Assembly: GCA_034678485.1 (NCBI GenBank)
Contig: JAXDBU010000180.1
Coordinates: forward strand, 4,971 to 68,970
Length of the DNA stretch: 64,000 nucleotides
DNA from: PLanc-01 sp034678485
GTDB taxonomy: Bacteria; Planctomycetota; Phycisphaerae; Sedimentisphaerales; Anaerobacaceae
Reading direction: 5' to 3'
Positions 42,483-51,826 of the stretch are shown here, piece after piece. Below the pieces are notes generated by a model, which saw only the letters and a list, made by a program, of their open reading frames with translations, did not search any database and was not told where the DNA came from. The stretch's first letter is position 1; the number at the start of each line of letters is the position of its first letter. The position numbers and the translations under genes were made by a program.

Positions 42483-43862
42483 GTGAGCAACGACGACAGC
42501 AAGAGAATCGAGAAGATCCGAGAACGGGTCAAGGAGTTCCCGACGGGTCCCGGCCTGTACTTCATGAAAGGCCCCGACGACGTCGTGCTCTACATCGGCA
42601 AGGCCAAGAGCCTGCGGTCCCGCGTCGCCAGCTACTTCCAGCCCAGCAGCAATCTGGAGGCATCCCGGGGCCCGCACATTGTGGAAATGGTCAACCGGGT
42701 CCGCACGGTCGATTATCTCGAAGCCGAGAGCGAGGTCGATGCCATGCTCAAGGAGGCCCGCCTGATCAAGGACATCCGTCCGCCATACAACATGGATTTG
42801 ACGGATGACAAGACGTTCCCCTACCTGGAGATCACGGTCCGTGAAGACTTCCCGGCCGTCTGCATCACCCGCAAGCCCAAGGAGAAGGGGACGGTGCTGT
42901 TCGGCCCGTTCACCAACGTCCGTGACCTGCGCGGGGTGCTCGTTGAATTGCAGAAGATCTTCAAGTTCCGCACGTGCGGCCTGGAGATCGACCCCGACGA
43001 CTCGAAACGTCGCTTCTTCCGCCCGTGCCTGCTGTACAGCATCCACCAGTGCACGGCGCCGTGCGCAGCCCGCGTCGGGAGGGCCGAGTACCGCAGGGTG
43101 GTCAAAGACCTCATTCGCTTCCTGCGATCCAGGCGTTCGGTGGTGCTCCGCGAGATGTATGAGCAGATGACCGAAGCGTCGAAGCAGCTCCGGTACGAGC
43201 AGGCTGCCACGCTCCGCGACCGCATTCGACTGATCGAGAGCCTCGACCAGCGTGGCACGCTCGACGAGCACGCCCAGCCGGAGGTGTTCGCTGGGGACCC
43301 GACCGAGGCCCTCGTCAAGCTCCGCGACATCCTCCAGACACCCGGCCAGGTTCGTATTATCGAAGGGATGGATATCGCCAACATCAGCGGCGCCGAGGCG
43401 GTCGGATCGCTCGTCAAGTTCATCGACGGTCGGCCCTTCAAGAACGGCTACCGCCGATTCCGGATCAGGACCGTCCAGGGCATCGACGACTATGCGATGA
43501 TCGCGGAGGTGGTCCGGCGCCGCTACAAGTACGCTCTGCGAGGCGAGGAGCTATGGCCCGACCTGATCCTCATCGATGGCGGCCTGGGCCATCTGCACGC
43601 AGGCGAAGCGGCATTGAAGGGGATGATCGCGGAAGCGGTTACGGCAGGGGGGGCGGAGGTGGAAATGGCCCACACGAAGATGGCGTCCATCGCCAAACGC
43701 GAGGAGGACATCTATCTCCAGGGTTCCGCACAGCCTCTGAAGCTGCCCGCCAACTCGCCGATTCGCAAGCTCCTGCAATACGTCCGTGACGAGGCCCACC
43801 GCTTCGCCCAGCACTATCACCACATCCTCCGCACGAAGAAGATGCTGAACGAGGACCCGTAG
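42483..43862 (+). CDS. uvrC: UvrC-like excinuclease subunit lacking the C-terminal HhH domain
   Basis: A 459-residue nucleotide excision repair nuclease, about 150 shorter than E. coli UvrC. The GIY-YIG domain (GPGLYFMKGPDDVVLYIGKAKSLRSRVASYF), the cysteine-rich region (RPCLLYSIHQCTAPCA), the UVR motif (YEQAATLRDRI) and the RNase H-like endonuclease with EGMDIANISG, LILIDGGLGHL and VRDEAHRFA are present. The chain stops at TKKMLNEDP, where tandem helix-hairpin-helix motifs normally follow. GTG 42483 is preferred because GGAGCCAGGCG precedes it; GTG 42465 is an alternative. It is convergent with the next gene, one base between stops. Both nuclease centres appear intact. Confidence 0.9.
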   Translation: MSNDDSKRIEKIRERVKEFPTGPGLYFMKGPDDVVLYIGKAKSLRSRVASYFQPSSNLEASRGPHIVEMVNRVRTVDYLEAESEVDAMLKEARLIKDIRPPYNMDLTDDKTFPYLEITVREDFPAVCITRKPKEKGTVLFGPFTNVRDLRGVLVELQKIFKFRTCGLEIDPDDSKRRFFRPCLLYSIHQCTAPCAARVGRAEYRRVVKDLIRFLRSRRSVVLREMYEQMTEASKQLRYEQAATLRDRIRLIESLDQRGTLDEHAQPEVFAGDPTEALVKLRDILQTPGQVRIIEGMDIANISGAEAVGSLVKFIDGRPFKNGYRRFRIRTVQGIDDYAMIAEVVRRRYKYALRGEELWPDLILIDGGLGHLHAGEAALKGMIAEAVTAGGAEVEMAHTKMASIAKREEDIYLQGSAQPLKLPANSPIRKLLQYVRDEAHRFAQHYHHILRTKKMLNEDP

Positions 43863-43863
43863 T

Positions 43864-44805
43864 CTACTTGGCTGCGCTCTTCTCGGCAGACGAGGTACGG
43901 AATTCTCCCGATCGATACGCCGGGAAGTAGTCGGTATGCGGACTGCCCTGGGCCCTCACGATGCCGTCATAGCGGCCATGATCGAAGATGCGACCGCAGA
44001 AGTAGGCGGGCCTTACCCCGGAGGACCACTGGCGTTTGAATTCCGCGAGGCCGTCCTTGACGTCATGGCGAGTCCCCGCCGGACCGGCGAAGTCGATCCA
44101 TCGCACCCTGGCAGTGAGGTGCTGAATGGCAGACCAATACAGCGCATAAGCCGCTCGGTGTTCGTATCCGACAGCGTCCATGCATGTCAGGTGGCTGTAG
44201 GCCACATCGTCCTGGATGTACCAGGACATCATCCCGACCGTATCCTGTCCCCTGACGGCGCGGAACAACAGAAAACCGGGCACATGCATCTGCATGAGGA
44301 ACGCTTCCGGCGAGAATCTGTGCATGCCCTGGAGGTCGTGTCTCTGGATGAGGCATTCGTAGAGACGGACCCAATCATCGAGGTGATCGCTCGGATTGGG
44401 GCACTGCTCGACCTCAAGGTGACGCAGCGCCGCCCTCGCGTTGCGCTGCGCGCTTCTACTGACTGTTGCCTTGATTGGACAGTGCGTGTCGAGCACATAG
44501 TGCTCTTTGAACTGGATCATCCGGTCGGGAAAGCAGTCGTGGAGCTGAGCCTCCGTGTATGCGCCGAAGGGATCGGGCACAAGGCAGATGGATACCAGCT
44601 CCGAAGCCAGATCGTCGAGATCGGCCCTCAGGCCGGACCAGTCCCGGCACGCGAACAGAGGGTAGCACCCCATGGCATCCCGGTACGGCGAATGGGGAAT
44701 CGGCCGATCGAGGACCCAGCCCCCGCTGCGCGGCAGCTCGCGAGGCGCGCCATAGTCCGCAAGCGACCTGGCGTAATTAGGATGAGCGTATCCTGTCAGC
44801 ATCAT
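43864..44805 (-). CDS. FemAB/GNAT-like acyltransferase
   Basis: A 313-residue cytoplasmic protein with the GNAT-like fold seen in FemAB/BioF2-like proteins. Suggestive segments are ATVSRSAQRNARAALRHLEVE in the middle, FLLFRAVRGQDTVGMMSWYIQDDVAYSHLTCMD (beta strands around the acyl site), AAYALYWSAIQHL and the terminal LAEFKRQWSSGVRPAYFC, which resembles the FKR-G motif of FemAB-type transferases. Such genes are frequent in exosortase/polysaccharide gene sets, and a role in modifying envelope components is possible. The start at 44805 is one of two adjacent ATG codons. Confidence 0.7.
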   Translation of the reverse strand: MMLTGYAHPNYARSLADYGAPRELPRSGGWVLDRPIPHSPYRDAMGCYPLFACRDWSGLRADLDDLASELVSICLVPDPFGAYTEAQLHDCFPDRMIQFKEHYVLDTHCPIKATVSRSAQRNARAALRHLEVEQCPNPSDHLDDWVRLYECLIQRHDLQGMHRFSPEAFLMQMHVPGFLLFRAVRGQDTVGMMSWYIQDDVAYSHLTCMDAVGYEHRAAYALYWSAIQHLTARVRWIDFAGPAGTRHDVKDGLAEFKRQWSSGVRPAYFCGRIFDHGRYDGIVRAQGSPHTDYFPAYRSGEFRTSSAEKSAAK

Positions 44806-45050
44806 GATGTCTCACACTATATGATACTTCGACAGAACGCGGGGGGGGCATTACCCGATTGCCTGTCATCGCACTGCGTCGTTCGTGAGTCCGATAATCC
44901 TTCCTGTGCAACCGGCACCCCGTCCGTCGACGACATCGTGCGCGGCGCTGTGCTCCGGTAACTGTTGGAAACAAGGGCCAGAGGCACATCACGACATCAA
45001 ACGAGGCTTGCGTCCACGGGACAAGAGCCCCGCTTTCTCGTTTGCCGCGT

Positions 45051-45908
45051 TTACGGCCTGGACTTGCGGTACACGCGGACGTAGTCCACTTCGAAACGAG
45101 CGGGGAATCCAGTCGCGGATGGGTCGCCGCCGTTAGTGCCGCCGAGGGCGAGGTTCAGCAGCATATAATGCGGCTCATGGAATGGATTCGCCTTGTCCGG
45201 CGTCGCGTTGATCGTCTTGCTCAGATCGACCGTGTTGAGCAACTCGTCATCGACGTAGAGTCTGATGCTTTCCTCGTCCCAGTCCATCCGCCAGACGTGG
45301 AACTGTGACGACCACTCGGGATCGGCGAACTCCGTGATCGGTTTCTTGAGGTCGTCCCAGACGGCTCGCCATCTGGTGCCGCTGGCCCAGCAGGCGTTGG
45401 CCAGGAGCATGCCGCGATAGTATTCCATGATGTCGATCTCGCCGCAGCCCGGCCATTCGCGGGCGGAACCGAGCGTCCAGAAGGCAGGCCACAGGCCCGA
45501 ACGCGTGTCGATCCGGCCTCGCATCTCGAAGCGGCCATAGGTCCAACTGTGTCGTCCAATCGTCTTGATGCACGCGGACGTGTATTCGATGTGTTCCCTG
45601 TTGCGACGCCAACTCCTGTCGTTTGGACTGTAATCGCGATTGGCTCGGCGCTCCCGACGCGCCTCGATAATGAGCAGACCGTCCTGGCAGAACGCATTGT
45701 CGGGCTGGTACCATTGCAGCTCTTCGTTCCGCACGAAACCCTGTTCGCAAACCCAGTTGTTGGGGTCGGGCGCACCGTCTCGGTCGAACTCATCCGCCCA
45801 AATCAGCTTGTGGCCAGGCATCTTCGTCTGAGCGACGCCGGCTCCGACAAGAGCCAACCACACCACGACCACACCGCATTTTCCGGCCATGCCAATCCTC
45901 GCAATCAC
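45051..45908 (-). CDS. Secreted GH16 endo-beta-glucanase-like enzyme
   Basis: A 285-residue exported glycoside hydrolase of family 16. A signal peptide (about residues 1-26, CGVVVVWLALVGAGVAQ) precedes the jelly-roll domain: LIWADEFDRDGAPDPNNWVCEQG, YTSACIKTIGRHSWTYGRFEMRGRI and the catalytic GCGEIDIMEYY with the ExDxxE arrangement. GH16 enzymes cut laminarin, lichenan, agar or carrageenan; the substrate cannot be told here, but beta-1,3-glucan (laminarin) type is the nearest by eye. Two starts (45908, 45890) are possible. Together with the propeller protein at 9.2 kb it points to use of algal or plant polysaccharides. Confidence 0.93.
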   Translation of the reverse strand: MIARIGMAGKCGVVVVWLALVGAGVAQTKMPGHKLIWADEFDRDGAPDPNNWVCEQGFVRNEELQWYQPDNAFCQDGLLIIEARRERRANRDYSPNDRSWRRNREHIEYTSACIKTIGRHSWTYGRFEMRGRIDTRSGLWPAFWTLGSAREWPGCGEIDIMEYYRGMLLANACWASGTRWRAVWDDLKKPITEFADPEWSSQFHVWRMDWDEESIRLYVDDELLNTVDLSKTINATPDKANPFHEPHYMLLNLALGGTNGGDPSATGFPARFEVDYVRVYRKSRP

Positions 45909-46045
45909 CAGTCACTTGATGGTCACGCCGTACATAGTAGCGTAGTGGTGGGCGAGACCCTCAACCAGTTCATCCAACAGCGTCGCATCGAGAAGGCCGC
46001 GGGCTATCTGATCGGCAATGGCGGGTCGGCAGAGGCAGAGAGGGC

Positions 46046-46489
46046 CTACGTTGTGGGTTCGGCGAGGTCTCCGTCCCGCGAGGTTGGGTCCTCGTCGGCT
46101 GCCGGCTCGCTTGCCTCGGTCGCGACGGAACTCGGCTCCGCCGGGTTGTACTGACCGGTCTCCGTCGAAGCGGTGGATTCCGTAGAACCGTATTGGCCCG
46201 TGTAAGGCGTTGAATTCGGGTCTTTGTACCCGTAGTCGTTCATCCCGGCGGCGTCTTTGACATCCGAGGCGACTTCGTTCGTGATCTTGTTGACGTCGCG
46301 GGTGACCTCGTCGGCGCTGTCCTGGAACTCGCGCATTCCCTTCTTGAACTCGTTGACACTCTTGCCCAGACTGCGCGCCACGTCCGGCAGGCGCCGCCCG
46401 AAGACCAGCAGGCCGATGATGAGGATGACGATCCACTCGCCGCTGCCGGGCATCGAGATAAATGCCATATGTTGCGAGAGCCCAGTCAT
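46046..46489 (-). CDS. tatA: Sec-independent translocase component TatA/TatB
   Basis: A 147-residue protein with the TatA/B layout: a short N-terminal span (GEWIVILIIGLLVFGRRLP), the FGRRLPD hinge, an amphipathic helix (VARSLGKSVNEFKKGMREFQD) and a long disordered acidic tail (residues 80-147). It forms the pore or receptor for folded proteins with twin-arginine signals. The FKKG motif favours TatA. The start MTGLSQHMAFISMPGSGEW has two further in-frame ATGs; the one at MAFISMPG is a likely alternative. No tatC gene is nearby. Confidence 0.9.
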   Translation of the reverse strand: MTGLSQHMAFISMPGSGEWIVILIIGLLVFGRRLPDVARSLGKSVNEFKKGMREFQDSADEVTRDVNKITNEVASDVKDAAGMNDYGYKDPNSTPYTGQYGSTESTASTETGQYNPAEPSSVATEASEPAADEDPTSRDGDLAEPTT

Positions 46490-46715
46490 AACGATCCCAA
46501 TTCAATGCGCACAGTCTGATTCTCTGTCATAGACAGTCCCTGCCCTCCATACGTCCGGTCCGGAGGCATGTTTGGGCGCAGAAGGACCACCTTATGCAAT
46601 ATTGTACCACCCTTGTAGTGAGGCTGGGAAGCCGGGGGAGTGGATTTTTCGCTTGTCAACGTCTCCCGGCTGGGTACGATGGGGGTGTTGTGTTTTCCAC
46701 GCGGTAGATACCTTG

Positions 46716-47849
46716 ATGAACGCGGTGAGCAAGTCCATGAAGAAACTGGTCGCGGATCGGACGAGTCTGATCGATGCAAGTGGAATACGTAAGGTTTTTG
46801 CCCTGGCAGGGGAGCTGAAGGACCCGGTCAATTTCTCGATTGGCCAGCCGGATTTCGACGTGCCGGAGCCGCTCAAACGCGAGGCGATCAAGGCCATCGA
46901 GGTTGGATTCAACCGGTACTCCCAGACGGCCGGTGAGAAGGACCTCATGGACAGGATTGCGGCTCAGGTCACTGCTGAGTTCGGCTGGAAGGACCCCGCG
47001 GTTCTCGTCGCCAGCGGCGTCAGCGGCGGTCTGCTCCTGGCGTTCCTGGCGCTGATCAACCCGGGCGATGAAGTTATTATCCCCGACCCATATTTCGTCA
47101 TCTACAAACACGTCGTGAACCTGCTGGGCGGCAAGTGTGTCTTCGTTGACAGCTATCCGGGCTTCCGCCTTCCTGTAGACAAGATTGCCGATGCGATCAC
47201 CGACCGCACCAAGATGATCATCCTGAATTCGCCGTGTAATCCGACGGGGATCGTGTACTCGCCGTCGGAGATCCAGGCTCTGGCGAAGGTGGCGGCGGAG
47301 AAGGACGTCCTGGTGCTCACCGACGAAATCTATGAGCAGTTCAGCTACGACGGACCGGCCACGAGCATCGGCAAGCACTGCGAGAACGTGCTCGTCATGC
47401 GCGGCTTCAGCAAGAGCTACGCGATGACCGGGTGGCGACTGGCGTACGTCGCTGCGCCGTCGTCGTTGCGTCCGGTCCTCGAGGAGATGACCAAGATCCA
47501 GCAGTACACGTTCGTCTGCGCGCCGACGCCGTTTCAGCGGGCCGCCATCGCCGCGATGAGCTATGACCCCCACGATCTCGTGAAGGACTACATTCGCAAG
47601 CGGGATCTGCTGTACGATGGGCTCAAGGACAGGTTCGAGCTGTCCAGGCCGCAGGGGGCGTTCTATGCGTTCCCCAGGGCGCCGGGCGGTTCGTCGGGCA
47701 GCGAGTTCGTCAAACGGGCGATCCAGAACAACGTGCTCGTCATTCCCGGCAACGTCTTCAGCGAGAAGGATACGCATTTCCGAATCAGCTTCGCGACGAC
47801 CGACGAGAACATCCAGCGCGGCGTGGACATTCTGCGCCGCCTGGCGTAG
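46716..47849 (+). CDS. Class I/II pyridoxal-phosphate aminotransferase (aspartate aminotransferase type)
   Basis: A 377-residue cytoplasmic aminotransferase of fold type I. The N-terminal SLIDASGIRKVFALAGELKDPVNFSIGQPDFDVP is typical of the aspartate/aromatic group. The cofactor site includes NSPCNPTG, TDEIYEQF and the lysine in RGFSKSYAMTGWRL (Lys233). The final arginine for the substrate carboxylate is in THFRISFATTDENI. ATG 46716, GTG 46725 or ATG 46737 are all possible starts; similarity begins just after the last. It stands alone between tatA (divergent) and the NfeD gene. Likely substrates are aspartate or a related amino acid with 2-oxoglutarate. Confidence 0.92.
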   Translation: MNAVSKSMKKLVADRTSLIDASGIRKVFALAGELKDPVNFSIGQPDFDVPEPLKREAIKAIEVGFNRYSQTAGEKDLMDRIAAQVTAEFGWKDPAVLVASGVSGGLLLAFLALINPGDEVIIPDPYFVIYKHVVNLLGGKCVFVDSYPGFRLPVDKIADAITDRTKMIILNSPCNPTGIVYSPSEIQALAKVAAEKDVLVLTDEIYEQFSYDGPATSIGKHCENVLVMRGFSKSYAMTGWRLAYVAAPSSLRPVLEEMTKIQQYTFVCAPTPFQRAAIAAMSYDPHDLVKDYIRKRDLLYDGLKDRFELSRPQGAFYAFPRAPGGSSGSEFVKRAIQNNVLVIPGNVFSEKDTHFRISFATTDENIQRGVDILRRLA

Positions 47850-47942
47850 CCAGAGCTCGGAAGGGAGATCGGAGGGGAGAATTTTGAGGTGCCTGGACGG
47901 GCGGTGTTGCGGACAACGCCGTAGAGCGGTAGAATCGCCAGC

Positions 47943-49490
47943 ATGAGAAGGATAGTCCGAGCAACTCTGATTCTGGCGGCGTGTGCCGGGGCGTGCCCCT
48001 CGTCCCATGGGGCGGCCCCCGCTGAGGCGAGCGCCATCGTTCATCCCGCCAAAGCGGCGGTCATCCCCTGTGAAGGCACGATCGACGAGGCCCTGTTCTA
48101 CTCCATTCGGCGACGGACCGAGATCGCGATGAACGACGGGGCGCAGTACCTCATCTACCAGATCGGTACGTACGGCGGGATGGTCGATGCGGCGGACTCC
48201 ATTGCGAAGTACCTGATCCAGGATGTCGCTGCACGCGGACATACCGTCGCTTATGTCACGACGCAGGCCATCTCGGCCGGGGCGCTCATCAGCGTGTCGT
48301 GCCAGGACATCGTCATGCGCGAGAGCACGACCATCGGGGATTCGGCCCCGATCTCCATGGGGGGCAAGCTCGAAGGTGTCGAACGGGAAAAGATGGAGAG
48401 CTTCATCCGCGCCGCGTTTCAGCGGGCCGCCGAGGCCAACCACTATCCGGATCTGCTGCTCAAGGCCATGGTCAGCGTCCAGATCGAGGTGTATCGCATC
48501 CAGAATCGTCGAACGGGAAGCTATGAGTTTTTCGAGGGCAACAAGCTGCCGACGGATGCGAATGAATACGACATCGCCAACGCCCAGGAGATCAACGGCG
48601 ACGACGAGTTGCTGACACTGACGGAGTCGCAGGCCCTGGAGTATGGGATCGCAAGGGCCGTCGTCAGCGACGTGAACGAAGTGCTGGCCTTCCTCGCAAA
48701 CCGCGATGGCGTGAAGTTCGCCGGACCACCGATTGTCTTGGAAACCACCTGGTCGGAACACATGGTCAGTTGGCTGACCTCTCCCGCCGTGCTGGGGGTC
48801 CTTGTCATGTTGGCGATGTTGGGTGTGTATATGGAGTTCAGCACGCCGGGCTTCGGGTTGCCGGGCATCGCGGCGGTTATCTGTTTTGCTCTGATCCTCG
48901 GCAGCAAGTACATGGTCGGCATGGCCAATTGGGTGGAAGTCGTGCTGTTGTTCGCGGGGATCTTCCTGCTGTTGGTCGAAGTGTTCGTGCTGCCGGGCTT
49001 CGGAGTCGCCGGCATTCTTGGGATTGCGATGATCCTCATCGGCCTGTTTGGCATGTTGATCCGCAACGCCCCGGATGAGTTTCCCTGGCCTCGTACCCCG
49101 GCGGATTGGGACGCATTGTCCTCCGGCGTGATCTCGCTGACGCTGGGATTCGCAGGATTCGTCGTGCTGGCGTGGATCTTGTCTCGATATCTGCCAAGGC
49201 TGCCTTTTCTGAGCGGCCTGATCCTGGCCCCGACCCCAGGGGGCAGGGGGGCGGGGTCGCGGGTGAGCATGACCGTCCCACCCCAGAGCGCCGGGCAACA
49301 GTTGCAGGTGGGCCAGGTCGGTGTCGCCGTCACGAGGCTCAGGCCCGCGGGCAAGGCCCGCTTCGGCGACGCCTTCGTGGACGTCGTCGCGGTGGGCGAA
49401 TTCCTCGACAAAGGCACGAGAATTGCCATAACTGGGATAAACGGTAGCCGAGTTGTCGTCAAACATCTTGAGCAGGGCGGCCCGGCCTGA
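47943..49490 (+). CDS. NfeD-type membrane serine protease (ClpP-class)
   Basis: A 515-residue long-form NfeD. A signal peptide (1-23) is followed by a ClpP-like protease domain (VIPCEGTIDEALFYSIRRR, then YVTTQAISAGALISVSC with the catalytic Ser in SAGA and a lysine further on). Four membrane spans (about residues 280-420) and a C-terminal OB-fold (QVGQVGVAVTRLRPAGKARFGDAFVDVVAVGEFLDKG) complete the family pattern. Such proteases are encoded with flotillin/stomatin partners, and flotillin follows here after a short NfeD gene. The system is thought to control membrane protein quality or membrane microdomains. Confidence 0.93.
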   Translation: MRRIVRATLILAACAGACPSSHGAAPAEASAIVHPAKAAVIPCEGTIDEALFYSIRRRTEIAMNDGAQYLIYQIGTYGGMVDAADSIAKYLIQDVAARGHTVAYVTTQAISAGALISVSCQDIVMRESTTIGDSAPISMGGKLEGVEREKMESFIRAAFQRAAEANHYPDLLLKAMVSVQIEVYRIQNRRTGSYEFFEGNKLPTDANEYDIANAQEINGDDELLTLTESQALEYGIARAVVSDVNEVLAFLANRDGVKFAGPPIVLETTWSEHMVSWLTSPAVLGVLVMLAMLGVYMEFSTPGFGLPGIAAVICFALILGSKYMVGMANWVEVVLLFAGIFLLLVEVFVLPGFGVAGILGIAMILIGLFGMLIRNAPDEFPWPRTPADWDALSSGVISLTLGFAGFVVLAWILSRYLPRLPFLSGLILAPTPGGRGAGSRVSMTVPPQSAGQQLQVGQVGVAVTRLRPAGKARFGDAFVDVVAVGEFLDKGTRIAITGINGSRVVVKHLEQGGPA

Positions 49491-49555
49491 GACGGGGCCG
49501 CTGCCGCTGCACCTGGATGAGATCGCGTCGTCTTGTCAGGGGAAGGATGACATCT

Positions 49556-50050
49556 GTGGATTGGTGGCTCTTATTTGCGGTTTTTCTGTTCATCGCTTGT
49601 GCCGCGTTGATTGTGGCGGAAGTGTTCATTCCGAGCTTCGGTCTGCTGAGCATCTGTTCAACCGCCTGTCTTGTGGGCGGCATCTGGATCTTCTTTCACC
49701 ACAGTCCGGCCGCCGGATGGACCGGCGTGGTCGCTGCTGTTGTCATGGTGCCCTCGCTGCTCGTGATGGCGTACAGGGTGTTGCCGAAGACACGATTCGG
49801 CAAACGGGTGATCCTGGCGCCGCCGGTGCGGGACCGCGGTGATGCGATCCCGGATACGACGGAATTGGCGCAGTTGATCGGGCACGCGGGCCGGGTGATT
49901 ACCGCGATGCGACCGGTAGGCATGTGTGATTTCGACGGGCGACGGGTTGAATGCGTTGCCGAGAGCGGGTATCTACAGAGGGACAAGCAGGTCAAGGTGA
50001 TTCGCGTCGAAGGGACCCAAGTGACGGTGCGGGTCATGGACGAGACTTAG
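49556..50050 (+). CDS. Short NfeD-family membrane protein
   Basis: A 164-residue protein without protease domain. Two or three membrane spans (WWLLFAVFLFIACAALIVAEVF, GLLSICSTACLVGGIWIFF, GVVAAVVMVPSLLVMAYRVL) are followed by an OB-fold domain (LAQLIGHAGRVITAMRPVGMCDFDGRRVECVAE). GTG 49556 is preferred because GGAAGG then stands 9 bases away; ATG 49547 overlaps that site but cannot be excluded. It lies 65 bases behind the long NfeD gene and 15 before floA, so the three form one unit. Confidence 0.87.
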   Translation: MDWWLLFAVFLFIACAALIVAEVFIPSFGLLSICSTACLVGGIWIFFHHSPAAGWTGVVAAVVMVPSLLVMAYRVLPKTRFGKRVILAPPVRDRGDAIPDTTELAQLIGHAGRVITAMRPVGMCDFDGRRVECVAESGYLQRDKQVKVIRVEGTQVTVRVMDET

Positions 50051-50065
50051 AGAAAGGATCGAGAG

Positions 50066-51073
50066 ATGTCACAGATCGATGGAGTGTTGTTGCAGGGGAA
50101 TCCGGTTTTCATGGCAGTCCTGATCGTCATCGGCATCGCAGTGCTTGTGGTGGCCCTGATCGTGCTGAAGTTCGCACGGCTATGGCTCCAGGCCTATTTT
50201 TCCCGCGCCGACGTCCGCCTGAGCGAGTTGATCGGAATGTGGCTGCGACGTGTCGATTCCCGGACGATCGTGCTCAGCAAGATCACCGCGGTGCAGGCGG
50301 GTCTGCAACTGACGACGAAGGACCTCGAAAGTCATTACTTGGCGGGCGGGCGCGTCCCGAACGTCGTGCGAGCGCTCATTGCGGCCGACCGCGCCAACAT
50401 CGATCTGAGTTTCAAGACGGCCACCGCCATCGATCTGGCCGGGCGGGATATCCTCGATGCGATTCAAACCAGCGTCAACCCGAAGGTGATCGATTGTCCC
50501 GATCCCAAGAAAGGCAAGGAGACCATTGACGCCGTGGCGCAAGACGGCATCCAGCTCCGGGCCAAGGCCCGCGTGACCGTGCGGACGAACATCCAGCGCC
50601 TTGTCGGCGGCGCCACGGAGGAGACGATCATCGCCCGCGTCGGCGAGGGCATCGTGACGACCATCGGCAGCTCGATCACGTACAAGAACGTGCTCGAGAA
50701 CCCCGACCGGATCTCCAAGGCGGTGCTGGACAAAGGGCTCGACGCCGGGACCGCGTTTGAGATCCTCTCGATCGACATTGCCGATGTGGACGTGGGCGAG
50801 AACGTGGGCGCCCAGCTCCAGGCAGCCCAGGCGGAGGCGGATATGCGGCGTGCGAAGGCCGAAGCGGAGAAACGACGCGCGATGGCCGTCGCCCGCGAGC
50901 AGGAAATGCGGGCGCTGGTCGTCGAGAACGAGGCGAAAGTCCCGCTGGCCATCTCGGAGGCCTTCCGCTCGGGCAATCTCGGCATCATGGATTACTACCG
51001 GCTCAAGAATATCGGAGCCGACACCCAGATGCGCGAGTCGATCGCCAAGCCGAAGAAGCCGGACCAGGCGTGA
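50066..51073 (+). CDS. floA: Flotillin-like protein FloA
   Basis: A 335-residue SPFH-domain protein. One N-terminal span (residues 16-40) is followed by the YqfA/FloA-specific SPFH region (RADVRLSELIGMWLRRVDSRTIVLSKITAVQAGL, DLAGRDILDAIQTSVNPKVI, LRAKARVTVRTNIQRLVGGATEETIIARVGEGI) and a C-terminal coiled coil rich in Ala/Glu (AAQAEADMRRAKAEAEKRRAMA). FloA organises membrane microdomains and often partners NfeD proteases, which are encoded directly upstream. AAAGGATCGAGAG precedes ATG 50066. Length and domain order are normal. Confidence 0.95.
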   Translation: MSQIDGVLLQGNPVFMAVLIVIGIAVLVVALIVLKFARLWLQAYFSRADVRLSELIGMWLRRVDSRTIVLSKITAVQAGLQLTTKDLESHYLAGGRVPNVVRALIAADRANIDLSFKTATAIDLAGRDILDAIQTSVNPKVIDCPDPKKGKETIDAVAQDGIQLRAKARVTVRTNIQRLVGGATEETIIARVGEGIVTTIGSSITYKNVLENPDRISKAVLDKGLDAGTAFEILSIDIADVDVGENVGAQLQAAQAEADMRRAKAEAEKRRAMAVAREQEMRALVVENEAKVPLAISEAFRSGNLGIMDYYRLKNIGADTQMRESIAKPKKPDQA

Positions 51074-51103
51074 TGGGCGTGCAATCAGGATGGGCTGCTG
51101 CTG

Positions 51104-51826
51104 ATGGGAATGTTGATCGGACAATTTGAAGTGCTGGCTCAGGGATCCGGCCTCGATGAATGGGGCGATATCCTGGTCTTTGTCGTGATGGCGATTCTCT
51201 GGCTGGTCGGCGGACTGGCCAAGGCGATGAGCAGCAAGAAGACGCCCGAGCAGCGTCGCCAGCAGGAACCGGCCGCAGGACAGCGCCAGGGCAACCGACG
51301 CGAGACATGGCAGGATCGCCTGGCTCGCAAGGCCCAGGAGATTCAACGGGCTGCCGAGGCCAAGGCCAGACAGTTGCAGCAGCAAGCACGGCCACATGGC
51401 TCGACGGAGGCATCGTCCGCTGAGCCCGGGCCTCCTCAGCCCCCGGCGGGCAGGATCACCATTCGCCGGGCGTCTCAAGGCGACTCGGTGATGGTCTACG
51501 AGCGTCCTCCATCCCAACCTCAACCCGTCCGGAGGACGCCACGGCACAAGAACACGCTCGCGGCCCAGCGAATTGCGGAACCCCGGTCGGTGAAGCCGGC
51601 GATCTCGCAGGCCGTCGATACGTCCTTGCCCGTTGTTCGCCACAAATCTCCGCAGCCGCCCGACGTGCAGACCGGCGCACCGTCGGGGCGGCCTGCGAGT
51701 CTCCAGTCCAGCGACATCATCGACTACAGCGATCCGGACGCCCTCAAGAAGGCCATTCTGCACTACGAGGTTCTCGGCAAGCCGTTGGCATTGCGCGAGT
51801 CGTCAGAAGGGCAATCCGTATTCTGA
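51104..51826 (+). CDS. Membrane-anchored protein of unknown function linked to floA
   Basis: A 240-residue protein with one span near residues 19-38 (WGDILVFVVMAILWLVGGLAK), then a basic, Gln/Arg/Pro-rich, probably disordered region with a coiled-coil start (DRLARKAQEIQRAAEAKARQ), and a short C-terminal block DPDALKKAILHYEVLGKPLALRE that looks folded and conserved. It starts 30 bases after floA and is probably in the same transcript. I recognise no database family. The C-terminal block could bind FloA or NfeD; this is a guess from position. Confidence 0.7.
   Translation: MGMLIGQFEVLAQGSGLDEWGDILVFVVMAILWLVGGLAKAMSSKKTPEQRRQQEPAAGQRQGNRRETWQDRLARKAQEIQRAAEAKARQLQQQARPHGSTEASSAEPGPPQPPAGRITIRRASQGDSVMVYERPPSQPQPVRRTPRHKNTLAAQRIAEPRSVKPAISQAVDTSLPVVRHKSPQPPDVQTGAPSGRPASLQSSDIIDYSDPDALKKAILHYEVLGKPLALRESSEGQSVF

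Noticed and set aside
46656..49466. A 936-codon open frame on the minus strand
   Set aside because: It lies opposite the aminotransferase and NfeD genes, whose products have clear motifs. Its translation is low in hydrophobic order, rich in Arg/Asp/His and without family resemblance; high GC keeps the antisense frame open.
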